This document shows positions 13,873 to 25,000 of a stretch of 64,000 nucleotides of DNA, piece after piece. The position numbers were made by a program, and so were the translations under genes. Each line of letters begins with the position of its first letter. Within the stretch, counting starts at the first letter, position 1. The notes beneath the pieces are model-generated. The model was not told the DNA's origin and did not search any database. It saw nothing but the letters and a program-made list of their open reading frames with translations. The stretch comes from Chaetoderma sp. LZ-2023a (taxonomy: Eukaryota; Mollusca; Caudofoveata; Chaetodermatida; Chaetodermatidae), in the NCBI GenBank assembly GCA_034401795.1, contig CM067374.1, positions 96,288,140-96,352,139 of the forward strand, in the 5' to 3' direction.

Positions 13873-14850
13873 CTAGTGCTTCTGTCCATTGGCCCATTGA
13901 TGTAGTGATGTCGACCTTCCTGATTCGAAGCCATATTGCCTGTTTGTGAGATAGGTGTTAGCTTTCATGAACTCGATGATATGGGTTCGAATTAAGGTCT
14001 CCATTATCTTGCATACAATCGATGTAAGGCAGACAGTTCTGTAGTTCCCTGCTAGTCTCTTATTTCCCTTCTTGAATATTGCACTCATCTTCGCTTTTCT
14101 AGTCTTCTGACACTTTCATAGTCTTTAATGATTAGTTAAATATTATAGTAAGTGGAATGGATATGTATTCAAATGTTTCTTTTAGCACTTATGGTGGAGG
14201 TTATCCGGGCCTGGTGATTTGTCAATTTTTAGTTTCTGTAACACCTTCTGCACATTTTCTCTGGTTATACTTAATAATTTCATGGTATGTAACGTTTCTC
14301 TCAGTGGTAGTGGTGGAATGTCTTCTCTCGGCTCATTTGCAACGACACTGCTGAAGTAAGTGGCAAGGATTTGTGCTTTTGTTTGGTTATTATCTGTGAC
14401 ACCTGATGTTGGCTCACTGGGATCTATACATAGTTCACCTATACCTACTCTGGTTTTGGATTTTGATTTGATGTACTGCCATACGGATTTCCGATTGACT
14501 TTTGCTTTCTTTGCCAAATTCTTCTCGAATTGCGTTTTCAGTTTATTTATCATGCTCTTAACTTTATTCCTAACTTTGTTATATTCACACTTGGTCTCAG
14601 CATTTCCTGTTGCAATTTCCTGTCTTGATAGAACATTTTTCCTTCTTATGGTTTCTAGAATTTTCTTGTCTAAGGGAATGCTGCCCTTCCTGCTTTGTGA
14701 TGTTCGAGTTTTCTTTCTTGGCACATATTTACTCCCGATCTCCATAATTTTCGAATGGAATAATTTCCACATAGTGTCTATATCTTCTGAATTCCCTAGA
14801 ACTTTGTCCCATTGTGTCGGATGTAGCTTATTCTTAATTTCTTCAAAGTT
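13873..14850 (-). pseudogene. LINE linker and RT fingers
   Basis: Minus-strand remains of the region between endonuclease and RT palm. The basic linker carries SVWQYIKSKSKTRVGIGEL and ILATYFSSVVANEP, followed by KIDKSPGPDNLH and then AIFKKGNKRLAGNYRTVCL and [12 protein letters not shown], which are the RT motifs before the palm. The parts are in more than one frame with stops between them. The frame stops shortly before the TA array at 13,849. Confidence 0.85.
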
Positions 14851-14982
14851 TGCTTTATCATATAGTTTTTTGGCAATGCACTGCCTTTAAGTATAGTGTA
14901 GTAATTATATTGGAACTGAAATACACAGTGATTACTGTTTCCTAATGGGCTTAAATAGTCTAAATCAGTTATCATCTGCTCT

Positions 14983-15716
14983 TCATTTGTTAAAATTAGG
15001 TCCAGTAAAAAGGGGGGGGGGGGGTTCTGACCATCTTATAGGTTTATCAACATGTTGAAATAAGAAGTTATCCTGTAGAAATTCTATAAACATATGTTCT
15101 GGTGTTTGTGTATTGTCGCCTCTAGAACTCCATGATTTCCAGTTAATACTTGAGGGGTTCATATCCCCCATAATTAGAATGTGTGAGAATGCCTTATTTA
15201 CTGCTTCTAATACCAATTTTCCCAGGTTGGCATTGTTCTCTTCTGTTCCACTATCAGACCCATATACGAGTCCAATTAGTAGTATATCTTGATTGTTCAG
15301 GTCAACTTTAACAAAAATGTTCTCCTCGAATTTAGTTTCCATGTGTAATTCCTTAGCCTGTAGTGAACTATCTGTATATAGAATCATACCCCTGCCACAC
15401 TGTTGTCTATGTTCACATGAAATAATTCGCAGTCTCTGCTTTGATTTAGTGAAAATTCAGCAGGATTCAGATTATAAGCACTGTTTTTAGCTTTGATCTC
15501 TGTGACGCCTATTATCCTTTGAGCAAAGTTATTTGATCTAACCTGAAACTCTGTGAATTTGTTCCGAAACTGGTCTGCATTAGTATAAAAACAACTTAGC
15601 TTATGAACAGTTTGAACACTTTTTATATTATATGTATGTACAGTTCCCTTATCTTTTCTAGATCTCACTATACTTGTGATTTTATGACTCTTATCTTTAC
15701 TATTTTTTTTGCCCAC
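14983..15716 (-). pseudogene. LINE apurinic-type endonuclease
   Basis: Endonuclease/exonuclease/phosphatase-fold domain that nicks the target DNA. Motifs on the minus strand are FYTNADQFRNKFTEF, RIIGVTEIKAKN (the catalytic Glu region) and ILIMGDMNPSSINW. The frame changes near 15,385, where two open stretches overlap by four bases, so it is frameshifted. A run of 13 G (15,012-15,024) lies at the end of the open stretch and may be an extra break or a sequencing problem. Confidence 0.85.
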
Positions 15717-16020
15717 AGAGGCTCTCAGACTTTGTCAGTGAAGTTTCCCTGGCATTTGCTTGCCATCTCTTTGGCCTCTGCATATAGTTTTTTCGCCTCC
15801 TGTCTCTTGGTTTGTGTCATATCATGATTTACTGAGATGGTTCTGATTTCTTCAGGAGCTTCCTTTAGTTTAAACATTTCTTAGTTCTGCCTTTTTTCTA
15901 TCCTCTTTCAGTGTGATTAACAGTGGCCTATTTTTCCCTTCCACTTTCTTTCCTAATCGAATCATTTTTGTGATGTCCTGGTCGTTAATCTCTACACCAT
16001 ATACTGTAGATAGGTTTTTA

Positions 16021-16440
16021 CTATGCTGATGTCAAATTCTTCAGTTGCGAACCGGACTCACAAGCACCAGAGAGAATTATATTTTTCTCCCATAGCCTTC
16101 TTTCGTTAACTTCTGAGATTACTGCAGTAATAATATTCGGAGTCTTTTCTACGTCGATTTCCTTGGAGGTTGTTTCTTGAGTACCAGTATTTTCTATTAA
16201 GGTGGTCATGTTCGCCGATTTAAGTTCATCTTGAATTATTTCTCGAACCTTGTCTTCATTACACTTAGTGTCAATTTCTGTTTCTAGTTTTGACATTCTG
16301 TTTTCAAATTCTAACCATGATAGCATTACACCTATTCTCGATTTCAACATCTGTAATTATATTTCTTTCCACTATCTCTCTGCATGCTATACAAAACCAC
16401 ATAGCATCTGAGTTCGATAGTATTGTCACGGTTGTGACTT
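16021..16440 (-). pseudogene. LINE ORF1 remnant with PHD-like and coiled-coil parts
   Basis: Minus strand. The upstream end reads AMWFCIACREIVERN, a WFCxxC segment like the last part of a PHD finger, followed by IENRC and a heptad-rich stretch (FENRMSKLETEIDTKC) and an ERRLWEKNIIL segment. PHD finger plus coiled coil is a known layout of CR1-group ORF1 proteins, which bind the RNA. Only a fragment is present. Confidence 0.65.
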
Positions 16441-16980
16441 GAGATGAGAATTTACACACCTACGAAATCGGGTAACAATAGTGGCAGGACATGCCACAGA
16501 ATGTAAACCACATAGCTTACCAGGCGCTACATTAATTTAATGGCTATGAATAGTGTCCGCTTCATAATTTATCATGACAAGTACAAAATGCACATGAATA
16601 GTGCATTGGAAACAGCCTTAGAAAGTGAGAACAGTCATTGAAATATGGTTATTAAATTCTGCGGCCATTTGCAGAGATTTCCCTTTTACCGTAACCCGGA
16701 TGCGCGTGTAGGTGAGCGTTCATCCTGATTACATCATAGGAATTTGATTGTAGCTGGAATCTAGGCTAATGGGATTCCCCGAAAATGACCAATGTGTTCG
16801 CTAGGTTGCTCCCGATGGTATATAAGGATGTCTGCTCCTCAGAATTTTCACGCTGGTTTCATGACCACTCAAGTGTTACAAAGTTGCGGACACTCGAGCA
16901 AATAAGTGACCAATTTCAGAATTAAAGAAGCGACCAAAACTTTAAATCATCAAGATGACCAGAATTAACAAGTATTGCGT
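16441..16980. other. Unassigned stretch
   Basis: No gene or element recognised. A TATATAAGG box at about 16,819, about 40 bp before 'tttcacgctggtttcatgacc', would suit an old LTR or promoter, but no paired copy is visible. Confidence 0.3.
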
Positions 16981-16984
16981 TTGA

Positions 16985-17400
16985 TAACGTATTTACTTCT
17001 GAGTTGGCATTTGCTTGGAAAAGCAATCATAATCAGAAGTGACCACCGACCAAAATGAGTCATTGTCTACATTGAAACTTGGTCAATTTTAATGCTGAAT
17101 TTGGTCCCATATTTCTTGGACAAGCAATCATATCAGATACGACCAACGATCAGCATTGGTCATTTATTTACATGAAGCTTGGGATTGATTATCACTACTG
17201 AATTTGGTACCAGAATTGCTTGGATAAATATCCACAATCGGATACAATCAACGACCAAGATTGGTCATTTATTTACTTTGTACTAGGTCCTTCTAAATAA
17301 ACTGGTAGTCATCTTGGAAAGGCGACTCCTGTCAAAAGCGCCCAACAATCGGGATCGATTGGTTAAGTGCCTATGCAAGTTTAAGGGCAATAATATGACA
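16985..17400. repeat. Degenerate tandem array, ~103-bp period, about 4 units
   Basis: Units carry gaatttggt (17,097 and 17,200), 'cttggaaaagcaatca'/'cttggacaagcaatca'/'cttggataaatatcca'/'cttggaaaggcgactc' and 'cgaccaa...ggtcatttatttac'. The clearest pair is 103 bp apart; first and last units are more diverged. Confidence 0.7.
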
Positions 17401-19039
17401 ATTGAACTGGCATTAAATTATCATCAACGTCAACTGGCCTAACTTATTCAACCATCTATGATCCACGATGACAAATCGGGATCGATTGGTCATCCATACA
17501 CTATAGCCATTAGTGTCGTCATAATTTGTCTGCTATACAGGACAGTGGTTCCGTTCGATTCATGCACTTTCTCCTTCCGAGAATTATATTGGCGTTGCTA
17601 TATATACGTCTGGATTGCCACGTGCATTCTTTGAACTGATTGCACTCGTGTGATACTATTTCAGTGGCATATTGAGGCTAACTTCTAAAGCTTAGAAGCT
17701 TGTAAACTTATCAGATAACATTAACTTAGTACTGATTAGCCTATCTACTTACCATCACTATTATGTAATCCATTCAATTTGCCAGTTGCTGTCATTCTTG
17801 CGTCAGCTGATAGCTATTCAGTATTTGTTGGAGAATAAATTGTCCATGCCAGTTATTTAAATCCATCTCTTCTTATTCCAATCCATGAATTAATTGACCA
17901 TCCGTAAATTAAGTGACCAGTTCATCCCAGCTAACACGTACGTTGCTACTGGCGCTTCTAGTGCTCATACAATATCAGCTAGCAACATCTACTGTACGCA
18001 TCTCTATACAAGCAGCGCTGTTCTGACAGTGAGAAACAGCTGGAGTTTTCACATACAACAACAGTTAGGGCACTTGGTGTGACCTCATTTCATGCACAGA
18101 GTGATAGACAGGACGTTGACTATCAAATTAAAGCAACACAGTCGCTTTAAAGGAATACGTGAGTCAATAGTGTTGTGTTAATAACGTGTATTGATTAATT
18201 GGCATATTCTTTTGACTGGCCGTTTCTTTAAAAGGAGTGTGTTAGCATGCAGTCATAACCTCATCAGCAAAGCCATCATTACAGCATGTTTAATGGGACA
18301 CTACAGTCAATGCTATTGCATTGTGAGTACAGGCAGTTTTACCAATTAATCTCATTCACTCGGTGCCACTCTAAAGATCTGTGTCAGCCCAAAATAAGAG
18401 GTTCTGAGTGAGAGATACATGTGAGGTTGAGACGGAGCCAACATCTGGGATCAATGCTGACACTCAGAGTTGTTGCCCTATCAATTGCACATCTCACCAG
18501 TATTTATACACCGCCACAAAAACTCAGACCGGCCGCGCTACAGTATTTTATATTCCATCAGGGATTTATTCAGGTATTTAATGCAGAAATGGCCTCTACG
18601 TCGTTGGCATTCCAATAACTTAGCATATGTTTCTGTGAACGCGACATTACATTTTAGGCAGGTCCATATGTCATCGTCTTCACAGATTCGGACTAAGTAT
18701 GATCACATTATTCGCTTTTTGGTCACGGTTGGATTGTGGTTGCCGTATGGCTATTGATGCGGGTTTGAAGCATCTCGCTTCGGAAATTACCGTATAGTGA
18801 CGTTACCCAATATACCACACGGACAGTATTGGTAAGCCGTTCATAACACGCAAAATCAAAACATTTTTTTTGTAGTCTAATTTCTAAGTATTATTAAACT
18901 AATATTATAGATGGTGATGAAAGCCGCATATTACACTTTTTGTTGGTACTTATAACTTCGCACATCGAAATTATAACATACGTTATGCTATAAGCGTCAA
19001 GTAAACGTTTACGTCACTTTCCAAAACAACACGCGAAAT
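17401..19039. other. Unassigned stretch with probable host-gene promoter at its end
   Basis: No coding region is recognised from 17,401 to 19,039. The stretch 17,570-17,860 has TATATATA and a later aataaa and could be a worn LTR. Just before the host gene start, 'ttacgtcac' at 19,009-19,017 resembles a CRE-type site 23 bp before the ATG, but no TATA box stands in a clear position and the transcription start cannot be read from sequence alone. Confidence 0.3.
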
Positions 19040-19066
19040 ATGCTGAAGATGTCTTCCGACTTTCAG
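19040..19066 (+). CDS. TBC1D15: TBC1D15 exon 1 (start codon exon)
   Basis: Encodes MLKMSSDFQ and ends in CAG before a GTAAAG donor, phase 0. Too short to be found by length; it is supported by the donor, the matching phase with exon 2 and its place upstream of exon 2. It is the least certain exon because nine residues cannot be matched to the family. Confidence 0.65.
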
Positions 19067-22000
19067 GTAAAGTTACAGAGAAGGCTGTCTTGATCAACTA
19101 ATTTCTTTGACAGTCGCATAGACGATTATATTGTGGAAACATCGTGTGTAATATTTTAGAGGTCATTAATTAGCTGCTCAATACAAAATGTTTTACATTA
19201 CCACGAAATTACCAACTATCAAGTTACTTCCTTAACTTTTTAATCGTGCGAGATTGGGCCTGCTCGATTGAGATGATCCCATGACCACAAACAAAACGAT
19301 GGTACTGTCCAACCAGTTAATGTGAAAGTATGGGGATCATGCAATAAATTCATTGATTTCATTCTCCGTTTCTTTTACTTGAACCCAAGAGAAATGATAT
19401 TGAATATCATTGCTTAGGGTAATGGAGGGTATTTTCAATCGGAGGTAGTTATCTGGCTATTTCTCAGTCAATCATGCTCAAAATTAACAGTAAAATTATA
19501 AAAGAACTATCACATTACATTTATAAAATTTTAATTGTTTATTCTTAGTGCTCAGCAAAATGAGCAAAAACATTTGCTGTCCAATTGATTATTTTTAATA
19601 TCAAGTTATTTAAGTAGAGTCACAACCATTTTAGGTGACTAATTTGCCTTGTTAAATAATGTGTTTAAGAGCTAGCAGTCATATAAATGCTTCAGTGAAG
19701 ACAAACAGTAAAGTACAGGGAATTTTATGCATGGTTGTTTCAAGAGAATGCATGTGCTGACCAACAAAAATTTACAAGGCGCGAGTATGATTGCGACTCA
19801 GTCTCAAGTAAAATTTAATACTCGTTTGAAAAATTTGTTTGCACGAGTTGCACGTGACTAGTATGAGACTGAGCTGACTACTGATAATTTTACGCACGAG
19901 TACGTGCAGCTTTCACTCTCACTTTAGGCTCATTCTAGGTTCAATTAGATTTTTTATTATTTCTCAGCAGTGCTGTACCTTTCATGGTCTGCATGACATA
20001 GGAAAGGTTTGTGCTGGGTGGGGCAGTAGTATCTTTGTGAAGTGTATGACTAGAATGGACCTTTCCATTTTATCCATCCATCATATGACATCATAATCAA
20101 CTGTGTGACGTGTGTGTAGGATGACATCATAATCATTACATCATGAATGGCTTGATTTAGTCCCTCTTGAATGCTTAATAGTCCATCAGGTTGTATGAAT
20201 TGTCTGTCTACTATTTAATAAACATGCTGTTGAATATTTTGGCAGTAATTTGACTGGTCGCTGTTGCTGCTATAGACATGTCATAGGCAGCAGCCAGTCA
20301 AATTACTTTTAAAATAGTCAACAGCTTACCTGTATAATTTTCTCGAAGTTGATAGTCATGCTGGTCAGGGATCGATCGATCCCAACATGAGCGAGGTGTG
20401 GGTGGAGCATAGATAGAGATGTGCGGGGCATAGCTAAAACTGGAACTGTCCATTCTAGTTATTTCTGTATACATTTTGTCAATTCTTGCAGATTCTGTTT
20501 GAGCGTGACAGTGTGTACATTCACTCAACACAAGCACATGACAACGCAGATGAACTCATAGCTGGTCAAGTTTACCTTGTACAAAGGGTAAGTCGGTGAA
20601 GATCTCTTGATTTAAATTGTACAAGGATGGCTTGATGTTAACTCAAGGTGTAAAATTAGCCACTGTTCCCATAATCTGTAGTAAATGAATCAGTGAGCAC
20701 TTTATAATTGTGACTGAGAAGGCTGGATCACTCAGTGTCTTTCAGCTGATTTAAAACTGCCTACATGTACTTCATTCTCTAATTGTTGAAGCCTAGCATG
20801 GCGTAATCTTTTGGAAAAAGTTATTGTTGAAACTAGAATTGTTTTATTCATTTAGTGGCCATGACAACCAAATATGGCTTCTGGCCTTGAGAAATACATG
20901 TATCCCTTTGCAGGCCAAGAAAAGGGTATTTTTACTTGAATGACTGGCTCGATAAGTACATGTACCAATCATTCTAATGGTAAAATTTCAAAAGGTATTC
21001 TTCTCTTGGCTTGCAAATGGCCATTTGCTTAGAAACTAAAATTTTACTTTTCTCGAGAAATCTAGACCATAAAGGGATAGTGTATTACATGTATTTAGTT
21101 TCCATGTACTGACCAAGATGTTAATAGGGTTGATCAACCTAGACAGTAATAGCCATGGTAAATTTCTAGATTCCTAGTTGTCTCGGGATAACAACATGTT
21201 AGGCTTTAAACATGTCCACACACCACAACAGTGGCGCTTTTCATTGAAATTTGTTGATCGATAAAATCAAATTTGTCTGATAAATTTCATTTGGTTATGT
21301 CTATTGGGTTTATTAACAAGAAGTAGAAATTCAAAGACCTTCAAATATTTGAGTTCTAACCATTTGTCAACCTTCAATAAATTAAAGCACGGGTGGGAAA
21401 AATACAGTTAGTTTGTACACATAGATTTCACCATTTGTTGATCAATGGATTAAAATGAAATGTGGCAAATGTGTTCATTTTGGCATTATCTGTCATGTGG
21501 CTATTTGGGAAGACAGTAGATGTATATGCATCTGTTGTAGCAATACAAACTTGTGACCCTTCATTTGTTGTGCCTTCTTGCAGTCACTTGTTGAGTACAG
21601 TTGAAGGTCACACATCTGGATGAAGCTGTATGTGTTAGCCAGTTTGTATTTATGCCCATTCAGTTTGTCATTGATGGATGTTGTTGATGGCCAGTGGTTT
21701 TGCCGCTGCTGATCGAAACGAGTTGGGCTAATTTTGAGAAATTATAGGTTTGAACCAAACTTGGTAGGTGTGCACATTTGGGTAAAGACTACCATCCGTG
21801 ATGCACAACGTTGGTTAATTTCACCTAGATTATGGAGAATATAAAAATGTTCTAGTATAACCTTGAAATCAGTGTCATCTTGAAATTTGTCATAATTATA
21901 TCTACATATGATTGAATGAATGAACACTTACAGTACAGCTCATAACTAAGCTAAAACATGTTTCCAAAATTTTGAACATGTAAGAAATGTTCTATTGAAT

Positions 22001-25000
22001 ATTTTGAAGTTATTGCATTGGAAGACATTGCTGCCTTAGGCACAATAAGCAGCAATGTCTCAATCCAATTATGTTCAAAATATTCAACAAAACATTTTAT
22101 TTAGCCTTGGAAACATGTTATCTTATTTTTTAGGTGTACTGCATAGAGCTTGGTATTGGAAACTTGGTTCAAAATCAATCAAGATGTGAAAAAAACATTC
22201 AGGAAACCCTTTAACCCAAGAATTTGTTTTAAAAAATATAATTTTCTCAATAAAAAAATGTCCATTCGCAGAACAAGAGAAGAGTATTTTTGAAAATTTA
22301 CCATTGCAATGACTTATCGAGCCAGTCATTCCAGTGGTAAATTTTCAAAAATACTCTTCTCTTGGTCTGCAAATGAACATTTCTCAAGGCCATTGCTGAA
22401 GCCGTTTTGGGCTGATATCAGTGTTAAAGGGGAAAACGTATCCCAACCTATAGCTCTTGGCGGATTTTAGTCAAATTTTGCCTGGTGTATGCTCTGGTCA
22501 TAGGCTTCAGGAATTCTATTTAGAATTTTTACAGGTAAAATCCTAGAATATCAATTTAAAGACAGCCAATTTCAAAATATGTTAAATGTCTTAAAACACA
22601 TTTTTCTGTAAAATATGGTGCCTTAGGGAGTAATGGGTTCCAGCATTTCAAATTCTAATGTCCCAGGTAAGCGACAGGCCATTAGGCCGCCTGTTAATTC
22701 TATTTCACTGTTTTTAATTTCTTACTTTCTCAGAGTGAAGGTGTGTTTATAGAATGGAGAGCAGAGGACAGGGTTTACTCGCTCGATGGAGGATGTGAGA
22801 ATGAGTGGAATGTTGTGTCATCAGTAACATACAGATCAGTTCAGCGGGCCTCATCAGGACAAGGTCATACAATAATTAATTGAATATACATGGAGGGTTT
22901 CTCATACGGGTCCTTTTGAGGTTATAGACCCCCAAAATACAAATGTTGTACCTGTGGGCCCCATTGGACCCCTGAAAATCGAGTATGATTGTTAAATGGT
23001 TTTTAGTTTTATACATCACATTTTTGCACAAACATACTGATAAAATCGAGAATTGAACATCGATAATTCATAGCCGTGAGCCTGTGGTGCTCTATAATTT
23101 TTGCATGAATGAGAAAAACCATGATTCAATCACAATTTCCAGTTTGTAACCCCAGATTTCAGCTTGGGGCCCCTAGATTTCTATGTGTGGTGGGGGGGGG
23201 GAGGGGGGGGGGGTTTGGGGGCCAACATTTAAATGCTATGAGAAACACTGTATACCATTATTGTAATCCTTCACCTAGACTGATAAATTGTACATTTCCT
23301 GTTAGTCATAGTAATTATTACAGTACAGCTCAGAAATGGAATGGTTACAGTTCATTTGTCCAGTTTTAGGTACATGTAAACCAGTATGAGGTGCTATTGT
23401 TACGACATTAGCGTCTTTGTCTGTCCGAAATGTAATATAAAGTATTTGACATACCGACCTACAGACTGACTTGTATTATTTGTGTCCCAACTAAAGATTT
23501 TGAATGTGTAGAAAGAAAATTGAACTTGTGCAAAATAAATGTGTGCACATGCAGAAACTCGTTTGCAAATTATGTTTATAAATTGAGGAATCCAGTTTAG
23601 CTAAGCTCCACCCACAATTTTCCCATGTTGGGCTCAATCAGTCCCTACACTCTTTAAATCTCAATTTCCAGAAAACTATACAGGTAAGCTGTTGAATATT
23701 TTGAAACTAATTTAACTGAGTGCAGTTACTGCCTATGACAACAGCACCCAATCAAATTAGTTTCAAAATATTCAACAGAATGTTTATTAAATAGTAAAGA
23801 CATGCAATTCGTACAGCCTGACAGACTATTAAGCGATTTTGACAGACTAAATCATGTCATTCATGGCATAATTGATTATGGCTTTAATAACATCGTACTG
23901 GGCATGCCCGCCTATGGTGGGCGTGTTGGTCCAGGTGAAGGGTGTTCCCTATCCCGCTAGATTGATGCCAATGGGCTCCATTCTGTGGAGCTGATGTATC
24001 CAATGGCATTCCTTTTGTCTCCTCCATGGTGTGGAGTTTTCATGATCAGGGTCTGATGAGAGAACCTGTATGATTCTGAACTGCATGTCCGTTCGTGAAT
24101 GTCCAGGTTTGTTGAAATGCCTAGCAACTGGGGTGTGGTATCTCTCACTTTTGTGGAGATTTGATATAGATCTCAAATGTTCTTGAATTCGGATGTTGAA
24201 GGTGCGCAGGGATTCTCGTTCGATCAATACTCAGCATTCTGTTACTTCTGATATACAGCTGGCCTTGACAGCGGCTCTAGGATTATAGACTTAGAAAGCT
24301 TTACCGACTCCTGGGAACCGGGTACTCGGCTCCCAACTGCCGAGTACCCGTTTACCATAGAGCTCATTCTTGTTTGCATAGCAACAAGAGCAATACATGC
24401 TTTCTGCAGGGAGAGGATTTTAGTGTCTTTTGTTAAAGAAATCTAAGTCTTTGTCTGTAAAGTGATAGTTTGTGCGTTCTTGAAGGATTTAACTGGGTAC
24501 TATGGAGAATACCGCCGATGAAAACCAGGTTGTATCATTCTTTATTATCCATAGTTAAGAGACTTAGGTCTCTAAATTTCGCTGTGTCGCATGTCCCGAT
24601 TTCTGACCCCAGAGAATCTGGGACGTGTGCTAACAACGATATATGCCAGGCGATCGCCTTCTTTAAACCCCAACAGGCGATCGGCAGATATGAAAATAGG
24701 TGTTGCTACGGTATTTCTAACACGAATATCGGCTGACGTCGTTCTCCGTAGGATCCGAGCGGGTGACGTCACACCCAGTCGCTCGGATGTTTATGTGAAG
24801 AAAAATTTTCATTAATTCGCGCATCTCGTTCTGGGTGCTGCGTACTAAAAATGGTACCAGAAACTTTAGAATGTTCAAGTTTACGTGTGATCACGATCGG
24901 TTTGCAATGATCAGTGGTTTCAAAATTCTTGAGTACATGCGTGGTCTGCGGTTTTACCGTGTGATACAGCAGTTTGTTATACATTTTGTTGTTTTCTTCA

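Noticed and set aside
16800-17860. Possible LTR pair around 16.8 and 17.6 kb
   Set aside because: Each has a TATA-like box, but the two stretches do not resemble each other and no polymerase lies between them.
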